Assembly (NCBI GenBank): GCA_031308135.1 | Contig: JAHLJT010000631.1 | Coordinates: 441,501 to 505,500, forward strand | From: Acheta domesticus | Taxonomy: Eukaryota; Arthropoda; Insecta; Orthoptera; Gryllidae | Reading direction: 5' to 3' | Length of the DNA: 64,000 nucleotides | In this document: positions 35,290 to 48,500 of the stretch, in pieces | Layout of the letters: every line of letters starts with the position of its first letter | How positions within the stretch are numbered: the first letter of the stretch is position 1 | The notes under the pieces: model-generated | Database searches by the model: none | Told to the model about the DNA's origin: nothing | Seen by the model: the letters and a program-made list of their open reading frames with translations, nothing else | Program-made: the position numbers and the translations under genes

Positions 35290-36230
35290 TGTGCCTATAT
35301 TGGAAAGTTAGAAAAGATGTACATTATTCACTTATGGAAAATAGGAAACCCGAAGAACATCATTTCATGTGGTTCAGTATTAATTCTCGAAGATTAATAA
35401 AAACAGTGGTGCTATTAAATAGCACAGACTTTCTCGTACTATTTAGTTTCCTTCCCCTTACTCTGTGCTATCTTTTCAGTTTTATCCTACTCTCTTTTCA
35501 GCTGCCATCATTTGGCGCCTAAACGACGTTTCCCCCCTTTTTCTCATTTTTTTCGGACCCCCATTTGAGAACTGAAATATGACTTCAAGAAAATTATAGT
35601 AGGGTAAAACATGGTCGTACGTGGACATTTTCGTTGAAAAATTTGGAGTCGTTTTTTCAGAAAATGTTGTTTGAGCGTTTCTGAAAATACGCAATTTTGA
35701 CCTTATTTTCACAGAAAACGTTTGAGTTTTCGAGAAACTTCATAAATTATTTGAAGCAATTGTACTCATAAATGCTATCCATTACATGGAGCCCCGTGTT
35801 TGATTTTAATTGAAACCTCTGAATTTTCGATAAATTTTAAAGGTTAAAACTTTTTACCAATGAGATACTCTGATCGAACTGGCTGATGTCACAGCCTTTC
35901 GAATTTGATAAGGATCTTTCAATTTTTAACATTTTAATATAAGTGAAGCTACAACGATATTTTCAAAATTTTATCGAAAATGGCTTAAATTTTCTATCAA
36001 ATTTATTTTGTTTGAATTCAGGAATGTGGTATATTGTAGTATATTATAAAATGGGGCAATTCCAATTTTCGTTGAAATCTCTGAGTTTTCGGAAATTGCC
36101 TAAGTGTAAAATGTTTCCGACTTGTTTCCTACAAATACATTATTGGAGATAATGCTTACTTTCTCTTTTTTACTTACATAGTAAAGAGAATGAACAGTCC
36201 AACGAAAACAAAAGCGCTTTTGAAAACTGT
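35290..36230 (+). repeat. diverged copy of the dispersed inverted-repeat family
   Basis: Shares GCACAGACTTTC, ACTGTGCTATCTTTT-like text, TTTCACAGAAAACGTTTGAG and TTTTCGAGAAACTT with 62040-62720. Edges not resolved. Confidence 0.5.
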
Positions 36231-36269
36231 GAGTGGTGTTGTATAGCACGTCGTGTACAGTGTCGCCTA

Positions 36270-36790
36270 TAAAACATAGAAAGTTGGCCCCAATTTTGTC
36301 AAATCAAAATCAATACCAGTAAATCAATTGCCAAAGTATTTACTTTAAGGTATCCTTGTCTTTCCACTATCCCTGTATCTCTAGACTCTTCTATCATTCC
36401 TTGGTCTCTACTCAATTTATCTAATCGTTACCTTGGTGTTCGCATGAACATTAGATTAAATTGACACAGTCACATCTCGTCCAAAGTAAATGAAGCCAAT
36501 AGACGATTAGCTATTTTACGTCCGATTCTAAATCGTAACTCCTCTTTAAAAATCCATTCCTCTTTAACTAAATACAAACTTTTTCTTCGTTTGATATTAA
36601 CTTACATATACCCTGCACGACTTCAGCTGCCCCAGCCACATTAAATAAGTTACAAATATTTCAAAACAAAATCTTAATAATAACAGTAAATGCCCCCTGG
36701 TTTGTCAACAATAAGACATTTCACAACGACCTCGCATTAGAAACAATTTTAGTTTCTGTATTACGAAACTGGCACATAATTTCCACAGCA
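36270..36790 (+). mobile_element. LINE ORF2 C-terminal fragment
   Basis: Decayed frame with INTSKSIAKVFTLRYPC, NRYLGVRMNIRL, LAILRPILNRNSS and NAPWFVNNK-like text, co-linear with the C-terminal third of the LINE ORF2 at 3-1919. Stops are frequent. Confidence 0.65.
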
Positions 36791-36794
36791 ATTT

Positions 36795-39105
36795 AACTCA
36801 TGTGCAAGGAACAGTCATTCACAAAGTTGGAACTGATCATTCCCCACTTTCTCGCCTAAGAAACAGATTTTAATTCATATTTTTCTTCAATATCTCTTAA
36901 ACATTAGATCAGGATGGAATATTTCTCACATTTACCTGTCTCACGTACCGTTTTCTTTTCTAAACCCCTGTCATCGCTCACCCATTATATTTCCAAAATT
37001 ATCCGACTCCGATGATTTCGGCCAATCAAAGAAGAGCATTGAGACTGAACTTAGAACTCTCATTGTAAAACAAAATTCTATTGGGAAAAAGTGTTTAAAG
37101 GCGTTTTCATGATGCCAGATGTGTATAAAACGCGGAATGAATGCAAACATTTTGTTCTTCTGGTGTTTCTGATCGATTAAACGTTTGATGTATTGATTTC
37201 GTAAATTCTCCATCTGGCCGATAAACTATGAATATTTTCTCATCGTTATGTAATAAAAACTCACCTTCTCTTTGTCAATTACTTATCAATCGCATTGTCA
37301 ATACTGTAACGTTTGTTAATTTCTCATCGCAAATTTCTTAACTAGGATTCAAATCATATTAAGAGTGTATCGTGCTTATCTGTAAGTACGAGCATTTGGA
37401 ACAGTCTCATCGATGGAATCTGAAAAATTACATAACGATTCAGTCCAACCCAACATAACAGTCCATTCACCTGTGATAGGAATGTATTCAAACATATGGG
37501 AGAGTAAAATCAAAATATTCGAAAAAGTACTCAGCCGAGAGATCTCAATGTCATCAATGAATAGGGTTGCCAGAAATGTTTTGAAAAAATAGTTAACCGA
37601 GGGGAAGAGGGGATCCTTGAGTATTAATGATACATTCTCTTTATTATTTAAAACACACCCAAGTGGGAAGTTGAGATTTGCTTTTGCATAAAATGGAATA
37701 AATCTTTTATACATTACTTCAAATCTTCAAATAAAATTCCCTGTGTGCATTAGGGCCAGCACTCATCAGGGATTCGTTTAAGTAGTATATGAATGAACAT
37801 CATTTATGAAACACTCTTTTATCTTACGTTCGCAGTGCTGTGCATTTAAACAAAGACATACGTATTACGAATATAAGACAACTTCGTAGATATGCGCAAT
37901 AGCAAGGATTGGCATCAGGGTAATGTCAGCTCTAATAGAGATTAAAAATATCCCATAATAAACACTAAAAGCTCTACTAACCCTTTTTCACTCATACAAG
38001 AAGTTTTTTTTGTCATTCGATAAGATATTTTTACATGTTCACTATTTTAATTTTTTAATTAGTGAATCAGAAATAGAAATAATGAACAGTTCACTCAAAA
38101 GTTGACCGTCTGGCAACCCCATCAATGAAGGAAGATCCAACTTTCTACTCATATCTTGGGTTTATGTTATGACATTCATGTAATATTTCGTGATCTCGAA
38201 TTAAAAAAACGGAGCTGTCAGGATGGTTTCTGTTTTAATGTTCTCTCTATACACGTCTACAAATATTATATTACATTATATTGTTATATCACAACTTGGT
38301 GCTTATGAAAGAAATACGTAGTAAATCGATATTGACGTGTCACAAGAAAGATAGGTAAAAGGTACGAACTCCTAGTTGGAGGTTGGAAACGAAATTCGAC
38401 TCTTTTGTTGCCGGCTGTTTCTTGTTTTTATTGATATTATATTATTTTACTTACTTTTGCTGGGATTTACATTAAGACACTACTTAAGTATCTGTTTTGT
38501 ATTTACATACATGTAAGTTAAACATGCCCATTTAATCATAGTTATCACATGCAGTATTCATATGCATATATCATAATTTATTAACAAACATTAAAAACCT
38601 GTTTTAATATTTCTATTTCTATTTGATAGTGTGTAGCTGTGCATATTTTTAAATTAGTGGTCCATGATTTTTCCTTTAATTCTTCGACATGCTTGAAAAT
38701 TTTACAAATGGCATCTGTAAAAAGGGGATATGCCTGTCGTGGTGCTTGTGGACTGATATGTGATTGCTCCTTAGTTCAGAAAACGAATTTATAAAAGAGA
38801 AAAATGAAACGTATTTCACCGCTCTTGCTATAAATACATTACATTACACACTTAAATCATAAACATGAATGTCCGTATTTTTATACTAAAAAACTTCTTT
38901 AGTTATTCAATTGCCATTCAATTAAATTTTCTAAAGAAAAATCAGCAATATATTGTTATTCAATGATTAAGACCTTAGTTGCTAGAATTTTTCGGTATAT
39001 CTAAGTTATTAAGTTGGTAAGTTGTCATTTCATTTTTGATTATTGAAGTGAAAAGAGACGTAGCAAACAATTGACTAGCGTACGACAAATATGGCTCCCA
39101 TTTTT
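36795..39105. other. intergenic upstream of mARC copy 2
   Basis: AT-rich. A 112-codon minus frame at 37376-37714 matches nothing I recognise and is probably chance. Confidence 0.3.
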
Positions 39106-39109
39106 TCAG

Positions 39110-39212
39110 CTACGGGTTTCACGAAGGCGTGAAATTGCTGAAGAAATGTGCCCATCTTTACCAGAATGGATTGAGGACTCTTCAGCTCAATGACGAAATA
39201 AGAAAATTACCG
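39110..39212 (+). other. candidate small exon just upstream of mARC copy 2
   Basis: After a pyrimidine tract and acceptor TTTTTTCAG, a frame reads REIAEEMCPSLPEWIEDSSA and stops at TGA. A possible donor AAC|GTATGT follows. It could be a 5' untranslated exon of mARC copy 2 holding a small upstream ORF, or the last exon of another small gene. Confidence 0.25.
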
Positions 39213-39293
39213 TAACGTATGTTAATTTCTCATCGTAAGTGCATTGTGTATAGGCTACACAACTCGGTTTAATGAACATATTTTCAGGGCCCG

Positions 39294-39538
39294 ATGGATA
39301 ATTTCTCAGCTGGAATCGTTTTGGGAGCCTCTACCAGCATTGTTTTTGGATTCCTAGTGTATATCGGGTGGCGTTATGCCCCCTTTTGGGGAGAAACCCG
39401 ATGGCGACGAGTAGGAACACTTCAGGAAATAGTATTTTACCCTTTAAAATCTGGGGCCGGAATATCTTTGGACGAGGCAATATGTGATACTCATGGCCTG
39501 CATGTTGTAGGAGCAAATCAGCATCGAATTCAAGACAG
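39294..39538 (+). CDS. mARC copy 2, exon 1
   Basis: Acceptor TTTTCAG at 39287 leaves GGCCCG before the ATG. Codes the anchor, WRRVGTLQEIVFYPLKSGAG, and two bases of Arg82. Donor AG|GTTTGA. The next intron is only 76 nt. Confidence 0.85.
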
Positions 39539-42500
39539 GTTTGAGACTAACATTGAGTCACTGTAATGAAAACATAGAAAATAATCATTTCAATTTTGAA
39601 TTTCTTTGTTAAAGATGTTTTGTAGCCTTCGATTATGAAAAGGATGCCATTGTAACTAATCGTGATTATCCCAAACTTACTTTGGTGAAGTGGAATGAAT
39701 CTGGGGAGAATTACGTAACTTTTCAGGCTCCAAATGAAACTCCTATAACGGTGATAAAACCAGCATGCATGAAGGAAAATAGGAGGCTTTGCAGGTAACC
39801 TTATTAAGAAATAATTCTATTGCAGTTTTTGATAATGTGAACAAAATGAAAAGGAAGTAATAAGTTTTTGAAATCATTTTATATTATTTATTTTGCACTT
39901 AGGTATAGGCCCATGTGCGTACATGGCGTATGCTCGCTCGAAAAACGAATATCTTATTGAGTAATACTTCATGACCTTTGCTCACATATCCTCGTTCGTG
40001 AAATAAGTATTCACATACATCTTTACGTTAACGTCTAACAATTTGTTTGGCTTTCCAGGACGTTTGCCTCACGAGTATTTTTCTTCTGAACGTCTTTTGC
40101 ATGTGAACAGCTGTTGCCTCACCCAAGGTCACGATGCTTTGAGTACGGGAAGTTGGTGATATAATGCATGATGCTGTAACAATGGACTTTTTGATAAAAA
40201 TAATCTCACAACCAGGAGCACACTTCCACGTGCATTTCAAAAGCGCGATTACTCGATCTCAAAGACTCATTCGTAGATAACGTAATAAGAGGTGGCGTAA
40301 GAGGGCTAGCTCCATTTTCCTAGTGAAGGAGCTCATTTTAGTAAGACAAAGTCTTCAGACAATCCTCTCTAATTTTGCTCAGTTTTGGATATCGTTAAAA
40401 CGATAAAACGGTGTACGAAGTAGTTCACTCAATGTATCTGTCATAATATTAACGAAAAATAAGATTTAAATATAAAACTCAAGTAACACTGATAATCCGC
40501 AGCACACTAATTTAAAATGAAAAATAAATACTTCCTAAATAATAATAACTTTCTTCGCTTGATTACTCGTCAACTGAACAGTAAAAACTCACGCCACACT
40601 GCTGTCATGTGATTGGTAATCGGAGTCTTTCGTGCGGGAAGGCAGTAGAGAGAATTCGCTGGCCTAGGCAGAACGCGCATGCGTCAAGTATGGACACAGC
40701 AATGCTACTGCTCTACGCTCACTACAAGGCCTTTTCTTAGAATACGATGCGAAGCCAGGCAGCACCCGGCGTGCCTACCCCGAGAGGTGCAAGCGGGCGC
40801 ATGTCTCTGTGGGAGGGGACGAGACATCGCATGGCGCTCGGACTGTTAGAAAACGCTTGAAATGGACATATGGCTCCTGTCACGATAATAAAATGTTTAT
40901 TACACATTTACAGATGAATAATACTTACACCATAATAAAATTGCCAGAGTCATTTAATTTTTTATTATTATGAAATGTATTACACTAGTTCACATTCATT
41001 TCCCACCGCAAGGAGCCGCCACTGGTAGATAATGATATAAGGAAAATTGCTGGCGCTCAAGTGGCGATCTTTATTTCTCTGTCATTACTAATGAAAGTCT
41101 AGCACATTAGTAATGAGAAATTATTAATTATAAAGTTTGAAAAATTAAGAAAAAGGCAATAGTAATGCAAAAACTTACATTAACCTTGATAAACTAAATT
41201 ACCTTGAAGTGTTGTGCTTTTTGCATCATCGCGTCCACTGGCAGGTTAATTACGAGTAAATACTGCCTCAGAAACGAGATGTTAGGGGTTGACGTACGAA
41301 TCACATCATATCGCTGCAAGAGAAGACATCTGGTCCTTTCGGACAGTAACAAGCGGCGACACTCCCTAAGCCTATGTGCTATTTATTATTTGTGTATTAG
41401 CACCTTGAGTCCTACGGGAACAGAGTTGCAAGGTGAATAGTGTCCTCTATACAATGAAGGTGAATTCAAAAAGAAGCACACAATGGCGTGTTCAGAATTT
41501 GCGCAATTAATAATTTACATTATAATACAGCAAAAGAATTGTGTTCTGGGCGTATCAGATATAGCAAAGAATATTAGATTAAATATCGTTATAATCGCAA
41601 GACTATATTTTGTTTTCTAATCCCATTTGTTTTTTTAAAAAAATCTGTATCTGGTATTCCTTTTCCAACCTTTAATTACCGTTGATAGATTTTCTTATTA
41701 TCTGTACCTGAATGAAATAACACCTGTTGAAATTGTGATTGAAAATAACACTTCAGTGATAGACTGAATGCACTTTAATTCATTCGAATAAAAAATTCTA
41801 TGAACTTTCCGGAGCCGTTTTTGAGATTTAGAAAATTCAATGTGGGATTCATGCAATGTGTCCTTCAAAATTCAAAGCTTCCTTTCAAATTCACAAATTC
41901 AATTGACCTAGATTTATCACAAAATATTAATTTTGGGGAAAACCTGCACAGCTTAGAAGCTAATTACGTTCATTGACGGACAGACATACTTAAGAAATAC
42001 ATTTTCGGTATCAGATACACCCAAAACACGTGCATTGTCATACAGTTTATATCTCTTTTCTACGTATGTGAGAAAGTAAAATGAGTTGGAACTGTAGGTG
42101 ATGTAGAAAAATGCATGTGTTCAAATGGATTTTTATTAATAAATGAATACATTACGAAAATTTGCACGTGTCCACAGTGCAAGATAAAGTCATTTGTGAA
42201 GAGATTCAAATGTACCTAACACTTAGAAAATAGAAGTATAATGTATTTATTCTCGCGTTTTTCAGTTTATGGAATGGTGACTCGATTTATGTTATGGACT
42301 TTGGAGAGGCCGCTGCCCAGTGGATCTCTCAGTATTTGGGCCTTCAGGGCACTAAAGGGCGTATTCATTTTGGGTATTTCTGCCCTAAATATTGTCAGGG
42401 ACGAAATTTTGGTACGCCCTTACAACATCTGAAAGTTGATTATCCGAACATATCGAAAAGAGATTTCGTAAGTCAATAAACTACTGACTTTTCTTTGAAG

Positions 42501-45500
42501 TAATGCGTTTGTGCATTTCAACTACACGCCGATCTTTGCCGTAGGGGGTTTACTGCGATTTCGCTCCGTACACGCTGATTACCGAGTCGAGTGTGAAAGC
42601 ATTGAAGAAAGAATTAGGACGTGATGGAGAGCTGTTAGGTCCTGACTGGTTCCGACCGAATTTCATCGTCGCTGGGTCTCAAGAATTTGAGGAGGATACA
42701 TGGAATTATATAAAGATTGGAAGTGCAATCTTCCAAAATGTCATGCCTTGCCACAGGTGAGGAAATGAAACGAATTGGAAGAGTACAGAACGACTTTATA
42801 TTACGTGACTTTTCCTGTTGATAGTAGAATTCTCCCCTCGACTGCAAACATTGATAACTGCTGGCAGAAAAACCTTGCATTGTGCAAGATAAAGTCATTT
42901 GTGGTGAGGTTCAAATGTACTTAACAAACGATTCCGCACTTCCCGAGCAGAGTATGAGCTCGAACGTAGGTGTGTAGGAGAATATATCTTTCTCTCTCTT
43001 TTTGTTTTAGAACCCAACCTTTTATTTTTGTTTCCTCTTAAACATTTTAACATCAAGGAAATGAAAAACCAAAAATAGCAATCGTAGATTTGATCTTAAA
43101 TTTTATCTAAGATATTACAATATGGTAGTGCATCAGCATTCCAGAACACTAGATTTATATGGATTCTCGTCAACTTAGCAAATAGCTTTGATATGATGTA
43201 ATTCATGTTTATGAGACCGTTTCAAAGCCAATTATTTTCATATTTATTTAAATACGAGTAGAATACACGACAATGCAATAACAATACCACAACTATCCTT
43301 CAACGAAATGTCCAAATTCATCACAATTTTGTGTTTTTGAGAAAATTTTACAGATGTGGATAAACAAATTGTGTTGTAGTAAAACTACCACACCTTTATT
43401 TTTAGTAGTAAGTGTAGTAGTAAAAAAGAAACGTGAGGTTTAAAGTCTTAAATAGTAGTGGTGTTGTTGCTCCGGTTCCAACTTTAAACAACTGAACTCA
43501 AATCTCCTTTATAATTTTTTGTTGAGTTATAAATAATAAAATGATTATTTTTCCAGAGATCTATCCTGTTGCATCGATCCAAACACAGGTATCAAGAGTT
43601 CCAAAGGAGAGCCATTCAAGACACTAGTCAGGTACTTGAACACCAACGACACTACACTACAGAACATTTACATCAGATGTCGAGAATGCCTTGCAGGGAA
43701 ACATTACCCGCGTAGCGTATGCTTAAGTTGTGCAAGTATCAGACATACAGATTTATGTTTGAGTTTTGGGTAAAAGCTTGAGTTACGAGTAAAATAAAAA
43801 GGGAGCGTCTGCACCGTGGAGGCTTTTCGACACACGTTGGATGGTATCAAAGTCCAATTTAACAACCAATTTAAATACAGACATTAATTTTTAAAAAGAG
43901 ATTAAAACATTTAGAACATGTTGTTTTGTATCGTAAGACGTTTTGGCCTACAGAAGTTTTTGGAGAAAATTTTAAATGTATATCAGTTATTAAAATAAAA
44001 TTAACATAATAAAAGCAAAATTAAAATCCTTATAGGTAGCATAATGACACAAAAAGATATGGTTTAAAGAAGAGTACATAGTGGGACATCAGTAATCAGG
44101 GATATTAATAGCGTGTAATAATGTTCACAATCTCAGAAACGTGGGTTTGCCAACATAACAGAACAAAAAATATGTGAACGTTGGCAATGAGTAAAATAGG
44201 ACACGCAATCATTTTGTAATAGTTGCCCAAGATATAGTTTCACTATTTGTGCCCCAAGAATTAGTCATCAATAACGTTAAAAAAAGGAGGAGTCTTATTA
44301 CTGTACCTTATTGCTATATCTTATCTCCATACATCTCTTCATTTTAAAATTCCATATAGGGAATTTACCTTTATTATTCAACTTTTACTATACTCCACTT
44401 CTTTTCATTTTCAATGGGGTTTTATACAATGGAAGGGTGCCCCATTGGAGCTACTTTGTCGCCCACTTTTGCAGAATTCTTCAAGAAGGATCTAAAAATG
44501 CATTAAAAAACTTAATTTCAATTTATTTTGCTGCCTATATGCTGATTTTTTTGCATTTTCCTTCCAACCAAATAGACCCTAAAGTTAATATTTTTAATGA
44601 TTACCAAACAAAATTGCGTAAAAAATCTTGTTCATAATCACAGAAACATGAGAGTGCCAACATAACTGAACTAAAAATATGCTTTACAAAGACACAGAAC
44701 TCTCTCATGCCATGTTTCACAATGAAAATTTAAGTTTCACCAAATGAATCTTCATTGCAAATTGTTTTTCTCTCCAAATTCTAATTATTGTAAACACTTC
44801 ACGGTTTCGGCAGCAGCCTGTTCAGTTTTCACAGTCTCCTTCCATCATCTTCCCGTTTTCCCACGTCTCTCCTTCCTTTCAGTGTGTACTAGAAAAGTGC
44901 TTTTTGAGGTCTGCTATCTTCCATGCTTCCAATATGTTGTAAACATTTGTCTCTATAGATCTCAAAAGTATTTCGTCAAAATCATTCAAAATTATTAATA
45001 AATTTGTAAATGTTAGGTTAAATAAGTATAAGTTACCCCTAGTACTAATGACAAGCTAATCCCTAATTCGGTTCTATTAGCCATCTAAAGCTAGCAACGC
45101 CCAGAAACCAATCTCAACCAAACTATATCCAAAATTTTAGGCTAATTTTAGGCTAATTAAATGCTCTATTCCCGAATTTTAGGCTCCTCTGGATTTCCGA
45201 AAATCGTGGGCGCTGCTAGCTTTAGTCTAAAGCTAGCAGCGCCCACCCAGAATCTATCTCAAAATCAATTGTAAAATCCGAAACCCATCCCAAAATTTAA
45301 GAATAATTTTAGGCTCTTGGAAAAAAAGTATCCCCGCCTTCCAATTCCAAAAATCAGGGCTATACAAAGCGAAACAATTAACATTGATTCTTACGGGTGA
45401 AATAACACCAAAATCAAAAAACCTTAGGAAAAATTTGAAACCCCTCCCAAAAGTTAAGAATAATTTTAGGCTCTTGGAAAAAAATCATCCCCGCCTTCAA

Positions 45501-48500
45501 ATTCCAAAAATCAGGGCTGTACAAAGCGAAACAATTAACATTGGTTCTTATGGGCGAATAAACATCAAAATCAAAAAACCTTAGGAAAAATCTGAAACCC
45601 CTCCCAAAAGTTAAGAATAATTTTAGGCTCTTGGAAAAAAATCATCCCCGCCTTCAAATTCCAAAAATCAGGGCTGTAGAAAGCGAAACAATTAACATTG
45701 GTTCTTACGGGTGAAATAACACCAAAATCAAAAAACCTTAGGAAAAATCTGAAACCCTTTCCAAAAGTTAAGAATAATTTTAGGCTCTTGGAAAAAAATC
45801 ATCCCCGCCTTAAAATTCCAAACATCAGGGCTGTACAAAACAAAACAATTAACATTGGTTCTTACGGGTGAAATAACACCAAAATCAAAAAACCTTAGGA
45901 AAAATCTGAAACCCCTCCCAAAAGTTAACAATAATTTTAGGCTCATGGAAAAAAATAATCCCAGCCTTCAAATTCCAAAAATCAGGGCTGTACAGAGCGA
46001 AACAATTAACATTGGTTCTTACGGGTGAAATAACACCAAAATCAAAAAACCTTAGGAAAAATCTGAAACCCTTCCCAAAAGTTAAGAATAATTTTAGGCT
46101 CTTGGAAAAAAATCATCCCCGCCTTCAAATTCCAAAAATCAGGGCTGTACAAAGTGAAACAATTAACATTGGTTCTTACGGGTGAAATAACACCAAAATC
46201 AAAACCTTATGAAAAATTCGAAAGCCCTCCCAAAAGTTAAGAATGATTTTAGGCTCTTGGAAAAAAATTATCTCCACCTTCATATTCCAAAAATCAGGGC
46301 TGTACAAAGGGAAACATTTAACATTGGTTCTTACTGGTGAATAGGGTATGTTGTATTCCTAACGAGAATTTTCCATTTTTTGGAAAGGGAAGAGAGAAGG
46401 CCAAAATTATTTGTGGGTAAAATAGTATTCCCTATAATGTGTGGAATATGAAGTTCAATTTTCAGAAGCTAAGTCGTTGTAGTTCAGGTGTTATAAGAAC
46501 TCAAATATTGAATATCGAAAAAAGTGGGTGTGTTTTGATTAATATTCTATTTTTTTCAGTCAGAACGGTGCTAGCCCAAAATTATTTGAGGTTGCCATAT
46601 TAATAGGTAATAAATGGGCAATTGCTAAGAAATTTCTGATTTGAATTAGTAAAGTATTTCAGAGATTATTTTGTGAGGAATGAAAAATTAATCGAAAGGT
46701 ATGTTGTAGTTCTCACGAGAACATTCCATTTTTTGGAAATGAAAGAGAGAGGCCCAAAATTATTTGTGGGTATAACCATATTTCTTATTATGTGTTGTAT
46801 GTCATGCGCCTTTCCAAGGAGCCAAATCCTTGTAGTTCAGGTTTTATAACAACGGAAATATTAAATGTTGGAAAAGATTTGGGAAAGTTTTTAGTAATAT
46901 TAATTTTTTCCAATAAGAACGGCTCTAGCCCAAAATTATTTGAAATTGTGATATTAATAGGTAATATATGAGCAATCGTTAATAAATTTCTCATTTAAAT
47001 TAGTAAAGTATTTCAGCAATTTTTTGTGAGGAATGAAAAATTAGTAAAAAGGTATATTCTAGTTCTCACGAGAATTTTTCCATTTTTTTGGAAAAGAAAG
47101 AGAGAAGCCCAAAATCATTTGTTAGTATATCTGTATTCCGTATCATCTGTTGTATATGGCCTTCAATTTCCAGGAGCCAAATCGTTGTAATTCAGGTGTT
47201 ATAAGAACGCAAATGTTGAATATCGAATAAAATTGGATGAATATTCCAATTTTGATGAATATTCCAATTTTTTCCAATAAGAACGGTGCTAGCCCAAAAT
47301 TATTTGAGATTGGCATCTTGATAGGTAATGCATGAGCAATTGTGAATCAGTTCCTCATTTGAATTATTAAAGTATTTCAGAAATAATTTTGTGAGGAATG
47401 AAAAATTAGTTAAAAGTTATACTGTATTTCTCACGAGAATTTTCCACTTTTTGGAAAAGAAAGAGAAGCTCAAAATTATTTGTGGGTATAATCGTATTCC
47501 TTAATATGTATTGTGTGTCAAACGCCAATGCCATGAGCCATATCCTAGTACTTCTGGTTTTATAACAACGGAAATGTCGAATATCGAAAAAAATATGGAC
47601 TGGTTTTGACTAATATCCCTTTTTAATACGAACTAATATAGCCCAAAATTATTTGAGATTTGAATATTATTAGCTAATTTATGTGCAATTGTTAATAAAT
47701 TCTTTATTTGAATTGGTATAGAATTTTGGGGTTTACTTTTTCAGAAGTGGAAACGTGGTGAAATGTATATTGTAGTTCTCACGCGAATTTTTCTTTTCTT
47801 GGAGAAGAAACCGCGAAGTTCAAAATGATTCATGAGTATAGCCGTATTCTCTATCACGTGTTGTATATGGCACTTTATTGCCAGGAACGAAATCCTTGTA
47901 GTTCAGGTTTTATAAGATCGCAAATATTGGATAGCAAAAACAAACGTTATTCTATTGATTATTATTCCTTTATTTTTCAATAAGAACGTCTCTACCCCGA
48001 AATTATTTGAGATTAGCAAGTTGAGAAGCAATGTATGTGCAAATGTAAATAAATTCTCTTTTTGAATTAGTAAAGTATTTTGAAGTTTATTTTGTGAGGA
48101 ATGAGAAATTGGTCAAGAAGTATATTGTAGTTTTCACTAGAATTTTCCATTTTTTGGTAAACAAAGAGAGGAGCCTAAAATTTTTTCTGAGTACAGCCGT
48201 ATTCCTTATCATGTATTTGAAAATGACATTATCAAACGCGAAATACCTGTAGTTAAGGTAACGTAAATATTGAATATCGGAAAAAAGTTGGGACTGTTTT
48301 GATTAATATTCCTTTCATTTTCAATAAGAACGAATCTAGTCCAAAATTATTTGAAGTTGACATATTGATGGCCAATGTATGAGCAATTCTAAATAAATTC
48401 CTCTTTTGAATTAGTACAGTATTTTGGAGTTTATTTAGTGATAAACCAAAATATGATCAAAATTTATATAATAGTTTTCACACTAATTTTCCAATCTTTT

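Noticed and set aside
37376..37714. 112-codon minus-strand ORF
   Set aside because: No motif or splice context that I recognise; likely chance in AT-rich DNA.
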